Positions 26,368-38,500 of a stretch of DNA of 64,000 nt are shown here, in pieces. Made by a program: the position numbers and the translations under genes. Source of the stretch: Xylophilus rhododendri (GTDB lineage: Bacteria; Pseudomonadota; Gammaproteobacteria; Burkholderiales; Burkholderiaceae_C). The notes below the pieces were generated by a model. The model saw only the letters and a program-made list of their open reading frames with translations, ran no database searches and was not told where the DNA came from. Position 1 is the first letter of the stretch, and each line of letters opens with the position of its first letter. The stretch covers positions 992,001 through 1,056,000 of the forward strand of contig NZ_CP047650.1 of assembly GCF_009906855.1 (NCBI RefSeq), read 5' to 3'.

Positions 26368-26517
26368 GTTATCGCCACTTTTCGCCAATGGTTTAGCCCT
26401 TAAAAATCTTTTTTTCAGCCCTAAACATTGCGCCGCTGCTTCAGATAACTCCACAGATGCCCTGCTCATCCAGACACGGGCCGATGTGGCCCCCGGCGGG
26501 CCAGGAGGAAGACAGCG
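26368..26517. other. AT-richer leader region upstream of the giant YD-repeat gene
   Basis: This 150-base gap is richer in A and T than its surroundings (for example TTAAAAATCTTTTTTTCAG at about 26399), which may mark the end of the araC-type transcript or a promoter for the next gene. A strong ribosome site, AGGAGG at about 26502-26507, lies before the ATG at 26518 and fixes that start. Confidence 0.5.
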
Positions 26518-29500
26518 ATGGTGGCGATCGTCAGCGGCTACAGCCTCGGCCTGGGGCTCACTTCTCAAACCCAGCTCGGCAACGCCGGCGTGCTGGGCAA
26601 TGCCCTGCTCGGCCAGGCGCGCGAGGCCGGCTATCTCAACGTGGCCAACGGCAACCTGGTGCTGCAGGACCAGGACGGCCTGCTGCAGGGCCTGGGCGAT
26701 GCCGACGCCGCCAACCTGCGCACCTACAACTCACTCGGCGCATACGGCAACGGCGGCTGGCAGGTCGGCAGCTACAAGACCCTGACCGTCAGCGGCAGCA
26801 CCGCGCTGCGCACCGACAGCGATGGCGCCACCGCCGCCTATGCCTGGAACAGCGCCTCGCACAGCTATGTCGAGACATCGGCCCATGGCGGCGCGCTGAA
26901 CGAGGTCCAGCTCGCCAGCGACGGCACCTGGCTCTGGACCGAGGGCGGCACCGGCCGCACCGAACGCTACCAGGCCAGCGGCGCCGGCCTGCTGCTGGAA
27001 CAGACCGACCCATCGGGCCATACCACCCGCTTCGCCTACGACACCAACCGGCACCTGAGCAGCGTCACCGACGCCAGCGGCGAGAGCATCCGCTACGGCT
27101 ATGTCAACGGCCGGCTGGTCTCGGCCTCCTCCATGCTGGCAAACGGCTCCGTCGTGCGCGCGGTGCAGTACGGCTACGACAGCCTGGGCCGGCTGGCCGA
27201 TGTCAGCCTGTCGCTGGGCGAGCCGGCCGCCGCCCAATATCACACCCGCTACAGCTACGACGGCTATAGCCAGCGGATAGCAGGCATCTGGCAGAGCGAC
27301 GGCACCTCGCTGGGCTTCGGCTACGTGCTGGCCGACGGCATCTACCGCGTGGCCCGCATCAGCTCGAACATCGAAGGCGCCGCACGCACCACGCGGATCG
27401 ATTACGACCTCGCCCGGCGCATCACCACCGTCACCGAGCCCAACGGCGTGACCAGCAGCTACGCCTACGACAGCCAGGGCCGGCTGGTGCAGGTCAACAC
27501 CGGTGTCACCGCCTCCCGGCCGGCCGGCGGCACGCAGGTGGCTTATGCCTACAACGCGCTCGGCGAAGTCTCCCGCATCACCGACGGCATGGGCCGCCAG
27601 ACCGTCCTGCAATACGACGCCAGGGGCAATCTCACCAGCCAGGTCGATGCCCTCGGCGACACCCTGCAGCGCAGCTACAACACGCAGAACCAGCTGCTGA
27701 CCGAGACCCGCTCCGGCGCGGGCCAGGCGCTGTCCACCGAGCGGCGGGTGTACGCGGCGGCCCAGGGTACCCAGCTGCGCTTTTCCATCGATGCCGACGG
27801 CGCCGTCACCGAATACCGCTGGAACGGCAGCGGCCTGCTGGCCTCCACCGTCGTCTATGCCGGTGCGCCTTACGCCATCGCAGCGCTGGCGCAGACCGCC
27901 TCGCCCAGCGAAGCCCAGCTGCAGTCCTGGGCCGCGCTGCAGGACCTGAGCACCACCCAGCGCCAGGACTTCAGCTACGACTTCCGCGGCCAGCTGCAGG
28001 CCAGCGTCCGCTACGGCCAGGTCGATGCCTACGGTGTCGGCGATGCGTCCACCGCATCCATCACCCACTACGTGCGCGATGCCCACGGCCAGCTGCTGCA
28101 GACCTTGTCTCCCGATGGCGCCGGCATGGAGGTCTATACCTACGACGGCCTGGGCCGCGTGCTCTCCAGCAGCCAACGTTCGGCCGACGGCCTGCAGGAC
28201 ATCACCACTCTGGTCCAGTACGACGACGCCCACGGCCGGGTGCTCACGCAGTACGCCAGCGGCCTGCAGTCCATCGCCAGTTACGACGGCTCGGGCCGGT
28301 TGATTGATCTGCAGCAGATCGCGGCCGGCGACCTCTTGCCCGGCGGCGACACCACCCACCACCACTACGACGCCGAAGGCCGCCTGCTCAGCACCACCGG
28401 CGCCGCCGGCACGGTGAGCTATCTGTACGACGACAGCGGCAACCGCATCGCCCGGATCGACGCGGCCGGTGGTTTGACCGAGTTCAGCTACGACCGCAGC
28501 GGCCAGTTGGTCCACAGCATCGGGTATGCGCGGCCAGTGGATGCGCAGGGCCTGCAGCTGCTGCGCGAGCAGGCCGACACCCAGCCCGGCAGCACCCTCC
28601 TCGCGCAGATCCGCCCCGACCCCGAGCCCTCGGACAGCAGCACCTGGTCCCTCTACGACGCGGCCGGCCGGCTGGCCTGGCAGGTCGATGGCCTGGGCTA
28701 CGTCACCGAGACGGTCTACGACAGCGCATCGCGCATCACCGATGTGCGCCGCCTGGCCACGCCCATCGACACCCACCGCCTGGGCGACGGCATCGGGGTG
28801 GTGCTGGCGCCGGTGCTGGGCCTGCGCTCGAGCAGTACCACCTTCAGCGATGCGGTCAGCGGCAGCGGGCCGACCGCCATCCACACGCTGACCGCGACGG
28901 TGACCACCTCGGGCGGCAAGCCCGTGCAAGGCAGCGTGAGTTTCTTCGGCGGCAACGCGGGCGACACCCTGCTCGGCACCGCCGCCCTGATCGACGGCGT
29001 GGCCCGCTTCACCGCCACCGGCCTGGCCGCGCACCAGGAGCTGCTGAGCGCGGTCTACAGCGGCGCTGCCGACACCCTGGGCAGCACGGCAGAGCCCCTG
29101 CTCGAAGAGATCCAGCCGACGGGCACCGCGCCCCTCCTCGACACCCGCGTCACGCTGGCCGTGCGCAGCGCGGGCGGGGGCGTACCGCCCGAACTGATCG
29201 CCACCCTGGACGACCCCGAGGCTGGCGGCACCATCGTCTTCTACAGCGACGACGTGCCCGTGGCCTGGACGGACGTGGTCGATGGCCAGGCCCGTGTCAC
29301 CGTCGGCACCCTCACGCCCGGCAGCCACCGGCTGCAGGCGGTCTACCAGGGCGACGACCGTCGCTACGGCTGCACATCCACCGAGCTGGTGCAGACCATA
29401 GCCGCCACGACCACCTCCGCGACCAGCACCACGACCCTCCTGCAGTTCCGCCGCGACCCGCTTGCCACCGGCGCCAAGGTGCTGCTGACGGCGTCCGTCA

Positions 29501-32500
29501 CCGGCAACTCCCGCAGCGGCGGCGGCATCGTCTACTTCTACAGCGGCAGCCTGCTGCTGGGCAGCGCCCGCCTCGTCGCCGGGACCGCCAGCCTGAACCT
29601 GAACGACCTGCCGCCGGGCATCGACACCCTCACGGCGGCCTACGGCGGCGACAGCCTCAACCTGTCGAGCCGCTCGCAAGCCGTCCAGGCGGTGGTGCCG
29701 GGGCCGTGCGCGCTGCTGCTGACGCTGTCTTCTCCCACGCCGACCGTGGGCAGTGCGCTGGTGCTGACCGCCGCCCTGTCCTCGCCCTGGGCGAGCAGCC
29801 ATAGCGGCAGCGTCAGCTTCTTCAACGGCAGCACCCTGCTGGGCAGCGCCGAACTGCACGACGGCGTCGCCCGGCTGCCGACCTCGGCGCTGCCGCCGGG
29901 CACGACTGCGCTGCGGGCGGTGTATGGCGGCGATCCCTTCGACGATGCGGCGGTGTCCAACACGGTCACCACGGTCGTGCGGCCGGCGCCCACCGGCACC
30001 AGCCTGGCGGTGACCCTGTCGGCGGACGGCTCAGCGCTGGACCTGAGGGCCACCCTGGCCGCATCGTCGGGCGATGGGGACGCCACCGGCGGCCTGCCCG
30101 GCGGCACGGTGAGTTTCTACAGCGGCGGTGTGCTGCTCGGCCAGGTCGCCGCCGTCGGCGGTGCGGCCCGGCTGCAGGTGGCCCGCTCGGCGGTGACCAG
30201 CGATCTGCTCACCGCCGTCTATGCCGGCGATGCGCTGCACGCCGCCAGCACCTCGGCTATTGCCAGCGCCAGTGCGGCGCTGATGCCGACCCGCCTGAGC
30301 CTGACCTCGTCAACGGCCAGTACCGCACAAGGCAATGCCGTGACCTTCACGGCCACGGTGGCCGACGGCATTACAGGCGTTGCAGGTAGTCCAACTAGCG
30401 CGGCACCCGGCGGCACCGTCACCTTCCTCAACGGCAGCACCGTGCTCGGCACCGCCGTCCTCAGCCAGGGCAAGGCCAGCCTGACCGTGACCGGCCTGCT
30501 GGCGGGCAACCAGAACATCACCGCGAGTTATGCCGGTGACCCGCTGCATGCCGGCAGCGTGGCGGCCGCCTTGCCCCAGGCCATCACCGCAGCACCCACC
30601 ACAACGGTACTCTCGCTCGGCAGCAACAACGTCGCAGCCGGCACACCGCTGGTGCTCACCGCCCAGATCGGCCAAGCCGCTTCTCAAGGCGCCTTGCCGC
30701 CCACCGGCACGGCGAACTTCTACGCCGGCAGCCGCCTGCTGGGCAGCGCGAGTGTGGTCAACGGCATGGCCGCCTTGACCGTGAGCAGCCTGCCCGCCGG
30801 CAGCAGCTCCCTCAGCGTGCGCTACGAAGGCGATGCCAACCATGCCCCCAGCGTATCGGCCGCCACGACCGCCACCCTCGTGGCCACCACCAGCGCCACC
30901 CTGTTCGCATCGGCCACCACCGCGCCGCGCAGCGCCACCGTGAGTTTTACCGTCCGGGTGGACGGTGCCGTCAACGGCGGCCTGGTGACCTTTTTCAACG
31001 GCAGCACGGTGCTGGGCACGGCGTCTGTCTCGGGCGGCGTGGCGAGCCTGTCGACCCGGCTGCTGCCCGCAGGTGTCAACAGCATCGGCGCCACTTATGC
31101 GGACACCACCGGTGCCGCGACCTGCGTCAGCGCGCGGGTCAATGTGAACATCACCCTGGCCGGCGGCATTAGCCCCAAGCCGCCCAGCCCGCCGGCGACG
31201 GCCTTGGCGCTGGCCTTGTCCACGACCGGCACCGCCCGGGGCACGCCGGTGCAACTCAGCGCGACCGTCTCGGGCGGCACGGCGGGGCAAGTGCCGGGAG
31301 GCAGCGTGTCCTTCTTCGCGGGCGCCACCTTGCTGGGCAGTGCGGTGGTGGTCAAGGGTGTGGCCAGGCTGTCGGTCAGCACGCTGGGCTTGGGCACCAG
31401 CGCGATCCAGGCGGTGTATTCGGGTGACGGCTACTCCGCCACCAGCACCTCGGCCGTCGCCAACGAGACCGTGTCGCTGGCGACCCCCACCGTGGCGCTG
31501 CGGGCCTCGGCCACGCAACTCATCCAGGGCACACCCGTCACCCTGCTGGCCCAGGTGAGCAGCGCGACCGGCGCGGTGGGCCCGGCCAGCGGCAAGGTGA
31601 CCTTCTACGACGGCAGCACGGTGCTGGGCACGGTCAACCTGATCGATGGGCTGGCCAGTTTGACCACCAGCAGCCTGCCGGCCGGCAGCTCGCGCATCGT
31701 CGCGCGCTACCTGGGGGATGCCAACCACAGCAGCGCCGATGCGCCGGTGTTCTCGTTGGCCATCAGCCCGGCGCCGGTGAGCAGCCGGACCAGCCTGTCG
31801 GCCTCCAGCACCGCCGCCCGTGCAGGGGCGCCGGTGGTGCTCACGGCCACGATCACCGGCACGGCACCGCAGGGCACTGTGAGCTTCTTCAACGGTACTC
31901 AACTGCTGGGCAGCGCCAGCGTGAACAGCGGCACGGCGCGCCTGACGGTGTCCGATCTGCCGGTGGGGCTGGACACGCTGCGAGCGGTGTATTGCGGCGA
32001 TGGGGTCAACGCGGCCAGCAGTTCGTCGGCGCTCACCGAGACCGTCCAGGCCGCCGTCAGCACGGTCCGCCTGGACACCGCCTGGTCGGGCGCCGATCTG
32101 GTCCTGACCGCCCGGGTGTCCTCGGCCACCGCATCGGCGGCCACCAGCGGCAGCGTCACCTTCTACCGCAATGGCCGGGCCATCGGCACTGCCAGCCTCA
32201 ACCAGGGCGTGGCGAGCCTCACGCTGCGCGCCGAAGCGGCCAGCGCCGATCTCTTCACGGCCTCTTATGCCGGGGACGCCCTGAACCTCTCCAGCGCCTC
32301 CATCGCCGCAGCCGAGCCCTCGGTGGCCGCACCGCTGATGACCCTCTCCAGCCCCGCCTCGGTGGCGCTGGACGGCAGCATCGAGATCCAGCTCACGCCA
32401 GAAGCCGGCGGCAGCGTCACCCTGCTGCGCGACGGCGTTGCGCTCCAGACCGCGCCGGTGCTGCACGGCCAGGCCCGCTTCGATGCCAGCCTGCTGCCTG

Positions 32501-35500
32501 TGGGCACCACCAAAGGCCTGGTGCTCAGCTACACCGGCGCCGGCGGCCTGGCCTGCAGCAGCCTGACGTTCAGCCAGACGGTGACCCCGGCCACCAGCAG
32601 CGTGGCCCTGCGCCTGGTGGCCAGCGACTACACCCCGCAAGGCGCGGTGTATCAGCTCCGCGCCCAGGTCCATGGCAGCGAGCCGGGCGGGCTGGTGCGC
32701 TTCTATCGGGGCGACACGCTTCTGGGCAGCGCCACCGTGGTCGATGGCATCGCGGCGATCAGCCTGCGGGACCTGCCGGTCGGCACGCTGTCCTTCAGCG
32801 CCGCCTACGCGGGCGATGCGCGCAACACGGCGAGCAGCTCCGCGCCGCTGTCCCGGCAGATCGCGGCGCTGCCCGGCACCGTCACGCTCAAGACCTCCAG
32901 CACGGCGCTGGCTCAAGGCGCAGCCCTCACGTTGACGGCCCATGTGGGCGGTACGACCCCCACCGGCCTGGTCACCTTCCTCTGCGGCCAGGTGGTGCTC
33001 GGCACGGCCACGGTCGATGCCTCCGGCAACGCGGTGCTGGCGGTCCCGGCGCTCAGCCTGCCGGCCGGCCGCGAGGAGATCTTCGCTGTCTACAGCGGCG
33101 ACGAACACCACGTAGAGGCGCGCTCCGCCCCGGTCACCGAGCAACTCTCCACCGGCGTCTTCACGGTGCAGGCCCTGCGCAGCGCCGCCGACGAGGTCAC
33201 CAGCCAGATCCTCACCGCGGCCGGCCACCTGGCGGCCAGCGTGGACGCCGAGGGCTATCTCACCGAATACCGCTACAACGCGGCGGGCCAGCTGGTGCAG
33301 ACCATCGCTTATGCCAACCGCATCCCGGGCGCCACCGACCCGCAATCCAGAACGCAGGCCATCACCCAGGCCGTGGCCCAGGCCCGCGCCGCCCACTCGG
33401 TCCAGAACCTGCTGCCCGCGGCCTCCGACCAGGACATCCGCAGCTTCACCTACTACGACGCCAGCGGGCGTGTCATCGGCCAGATCGACGGCGAGGGCTA
33501 TCTCACCGAGACCGTCTACGACACCAACGGCCATGTGGCCCGCAGCATCCGCTACGCCCGTGCGGTCACCACGAAGCCCACCCCGTCGGCCACCCTCGCC
33601 GCCCTGCGCCCCGCCTCCGACCCGCAGGACCACATCCAGTCCAACCGCTACGACACCCTCGGCCGCCTGGCCTCCCAGGTCAACGCCGAAGGCACGCTCA
33701 CCCGCTACACCTACGACGCCGCCGGCCGCCTCGTGCAGACCAGCGTCGCCGCCAACACCGAGGACCAGGCCAGCACCACCGCCCGCTATGACGCCCGCGG
33801 CCGGCTCGTCGCCGAACTCGACGCCGCCGGCACTGCCCGGCTCACCGGCAACCTGACCCAGGCGCAGATCGAGGCGATCTGGCAGGCCCAGGCCGTGCAC
33901 CACCGCTACGACGCCGCCGGCCGCCGCACCAGCAGCACCGACGCGCTGGGCCATCGAACCTTCTTCTTCTACGACGAGGCCGGCCGCCTGCGTCTGACGC
34001 TCGACGCCGCGGGCGATGTGACCGAACAGCGCTACGACGCCCTGGGCCGCACCGTCGCCACGATCACCTACGGCCAGCGGCTGGACGCCGCCACCCTCGC
34101 CAGCCTCGACCCCCAGGCTGGCGGCGTGCTCACCGACACGGTCAACGCCCCCGTGATCGCCGCCCTGAAGGCCCTGCAGGCCCGCGACGCCACCACGGCC
34201 ATGAGCACCGTCGCCTACGACGCCGATGGGCGAGCCCGCCGCAGCACCGATGCGCTCGGCAACGTGAGCACCGTCACCTACGACGCCTTCGGCAACGCCG
34301 TCTCCACCCAGCGAACGGGCGCAACCGGCCAGCTCGTTGCCAGCAGCACAAGCAGCTTCGACCACCGCAACCAGCAGACGAGCAGCACGACCCAGGCGCT
34401 GAAGCCAGACCAGTCGGTCGCCACCCAGTCCGCCACCTACGACGCCTTCGGCCGCCTCGTCTCCCGCACCGACACGCTAGGCCGCACCACCACCGCCCGC
34501 TACGACCGCGACGGCCGCGTCGTGCAAGCCTTCGATCCCGCCACAGGCGCCGCCTCCAGCACCTACGACGCCTTCGACCAGATCCTCACCCGCACCGACG
34601 CCCTGGGCCAGTTGACCACCTGGCGCTACGACCTGGCCGCGCGCAGCAGCACCCTCACCACCCCCGAGGGCCTCACGGTCAAGACGGTGCACACCCGCCG
34701 CGGCCAGACCTTCTCCATCACCGACGGCCTGGGCAACACCACCACCTACCAATACGACGGCGAAGGCCGCCTGCTCTCGACGAGCACACCGCTGAGCTTC
34801 CAATCCCAGCGCTACGACACGACCGGCAACCTGGTCGAGAGCACCGACGCCGCCGGCAGCACCGTCGCCTACCGCTACGACCCCGCCCACCGCCTGCTCG
34901 AACGGGTGGTCGACCCGCAAGGCCTGGCGCTCACCACCCGCTACACCTACGACGGCCGCGGCGAGGTCCTCACCACCACCGACCCCGACGGCACCGTCAC
35001 CGCCACCGGCCACGACCTGGCCGGCCACACCGTCAGCGAGACACGCGACCCCGGCGGCCTCGCGCTGACCACCCGCTACCAATACGACCCGCTCGGCCAG
35101 GTGCTGTCGGCCACCGATGCACGCGGCAGCGTCACCCGCTACACCTACGACCACCAGGGCCGGCGTGTCTCCATGGTGGTCGATGCCGAGGGCCTGGCGC
35201 TGACCACCCGCTACGACTACGACGACAGCGGCAACCTCGCGGTCACCGACCCGGCCGGCGGGCGCAGCCTCACGGTCTACGACGCGGGCGGACACCTGGC
35301 CTATACCGTCTCGGCCGAGGGGCGTGTGGAGCAGCATGTCTACGACGCGGCCGGCCGCGAGGTGCGCACCATCCACTACCTTGAGGCCCTGAGCCCGCAG
35401 AGCCTGGCGGGCGTCACGACCAGGGAACAGCTTGAGCCGCTGCTGGGCGCCCAGCAGACCAGCGACCAGCGCGTCTACGACCACGACAACCGCCTGCGCT

Positions 35501-38500
35501 ACCGCATCGATGCCGCCGGCGGCGTCACGGAATGGCGCTACGACGCCAACGGCCAAGTGGTGCAGCAGACCCGCTACGCCACCCGCATCGACCTGGCGCA
35601 GTGGACCCCCGGCACCCCACCTGCCGTCCAGCCCGACCCCGGCCAGGACCAGACCACCCGCACCGTCCACGACGAACTCGGCCGTGCGATCTACACGCTC
35701 TCCAGCGCCGGCGACGGCAGCCTGGCCAGCGTGGTGGGCCGCAGCTACGACCAGACCGGCCGCGTGATCGCCAGCACCGCCTATGCGGGCTTCATCCCGA
35801 GCAGCACCCAGGCCACGGCCACCGGCGTGGCCGCCGCCATCGCCACCCTGCGTCAACCCGGCGTCGATGCCGCCTCCCGCAACATCTACGACGCCGCCGG
35901 CCGCCTGGCCTGGACCGTGGACGGCCTGGGCGGCGTCACCCAATACCGCTACGACGCCAACGGTAATGTGCTGAGCCAGCGCGAGTACGCCCAGCCCCTC
36001 GGCGACGGCCAGTCGCCCACGGAAGTACGGCCCTCGGCCGCGGACCGCCTCACCCTCCACGCCTACGACGCCGCCAACCGCCTCGTCGTCACCGTCGATG
36101 CGGCCGGCGACGTCACCCGCAACACCTACGACAACAACGGCAACCTGAGCAGCCAGCGCCTCTACGCCCGGCCCGCCAGCGCACCGCTGGCCAGACCCGA
36201 CGCCACCGCCCTGGAGCTGGCCGCAGAAGTCGACCCCAGCGCCGCCGACCGCCTGACCCACTTCGCCTACGACGCAGACAACCGCCGCATTTACACCGTC
36301 GATGCCGAAGGCGCCGTCATCCGCACCGAGTACCTCGACGGCGGCCGCACGCAGCGCATCACCGCTTACGCCAACCGCCTCGACCCCATGGCGCTGCCCG
36401 ATGCGGTATCGGCCCCGCAGATCCAGAGCCTGCTGCACCCCGATGCGGCACAGGACCGCAGCACCTCGCGCCGCTACGACGCCGACGGCCTGCTGACCGA
36501 AGAACGCGACGGCGAGAACGGCCTCACCACCCACCGCTACGACACCCTCGGCCGCCTCACCCAACTGAGCACCGGCAGCACCGACGGCACCCAGCGCCAC
36601 GACCAGATCTTTGTCTACGACGCCGCCGGCTACGTCATCGAAGAACGCCAGTCCGGGCAAGAAAGCCAATACCACGACCGCAACGCCCTGGGCCAGACCA
36701 CCCGCGACCACAGCGAACACAGCGCCACCACCGACTACCGCCACGACGCCGCCGGCCAGCTCATCGTGTCCGAGGCGCACGACAGCGCCAACACCACCCT
36801 CCGCACCCGCATCAGCTACGACGCCCTGGGCCGTGTCCTCTCCCGCACCGAGGCCGCCGACTCCGCCCAGAGCCGCACCACCGGCTACCGCTACGACGCC
36901 CTCGGCCACCAGGTCCAGACCCTGTTCCCCACCATCACCGGCGACACGACGATCGAAGTCGTTCTTGAGGACGGCAGCCCCGGGCGGATCCAGGGCCTGT
37001 CCACCACCGTCGTCTACAACCGCTTCGGCGACGCCATCACCAACACCGACACCGCCGGCAACATCAGCGCCAAGGCCTACGACAGCCTGGGCCGTGTGCG
37101 CTTCGACATCGATGCCCTGGGCTACGTCAGCGCCTACAGCTACGACACCTTCGGCAACGTGGCGGGCCTCACGCGCTATGCCAACGGCATCGGCATCGGC
37201 GATGGAAGACGCGACGCAACCACCGTCAGCGCCGCCCTGCAGCACTCGGGCGCCGACCGCACCATCACCACGCAGTACGACCGCAACGGCCGGGCAGTGC
37301 AGACCACCCAGCCGCAGGCCTGGGCCAGCACGGGTCTTCCTGGCGTCATCGGCAGCCTGCAAAGCGCCGTCACCCGCACCAGCTACAACGCCTTCGGCGA
37401 AGCCGTCCTCACCAGCGCCCTGCTCGATGGCCCCAGCCAGCGCTGGGCCACGACCCGAGCCTTCTTCGACCATGCTGCGCGCCAGACCGCCTCCATCGAT
37501 GCCATGGGCTACGCCACGGCCACCGCCTACGACAGCTTCGGCAACGTGGTGCGGGTCACCGAATACGCCAGCTTCGGCGCCTCCCAGGATGCCCAGGGCC
37601 GCTTCCTGCCGCCCGTCACCAGCGTGGACGACCGCAGCACCGTCTTCACCTACGACGTCGCCCACCGGCTCATCGGCCAGACCCGCCTGGCCGCGCAGAT
37701 CCACGAAGACGGCAGCCGCTCCGACCTCGCCACCCGCTACACCTATGACCTGCTCGGCCGCCAGACCTCCGTCGCCGACCCGCTCGACCAGGTCACCTTC
37801 ACCTACTACGACGCCTTCGGCTACATCCGCGCCACCGCCGGCCCCGCCACCGTCGTCAACGGCCGCGCCTTCATCCCCCTCACCGAATACACCCGCGACA
37901 GCCTCGGCCAGGTCATCCGCCAGATCGAATACGCCGCCGGCGCCGAACAGGCCGACCTGCAGGGCTACCGGGTCCACGCGCCCGCCACCGGCGGGGACCC
38001 GGCCTACTTCGCCTTCCCGCAAACGGCGAACACCTTCGGCGCGAGCTTGGACGGCTCCATCGTCGACCACGAAACCCACTACGCCTACGACCGCCTGGGC
38101 CACCTCACCGACCTCACCACCCCCGACGGCCAGCACCAGTACCGCGCCTACGACACCCGCGGCCAGCTCATACTGCAGTGGCAGAACGACGCTGGCCTGC
38201 TGCGCTACACCGAATACCACTACGACGCCCTCGGCCGCCAGACCGCCGTCATCACCCCGAGTTCGGCCAGCACCATCGGCGGCGCACCGGGCCGCCAGCT
38301 CACCGGCCTGCTCTGGAACGCCTTCGGCGAACTCACCGCCCGCGGCACCTGGGCCGAGGGCAGTGCGGCGTCCTACAGCGAGTTCTTCCAGTACGACAAC
38401 GCCGGCCACCTCTGGCGCAGCAACGCGGGCGACGGCCAGACCACGGTGATGCTCTACGACCTGCTGGGCCGCCAGACCGCGCAGATCACCAGCGCCGGCA

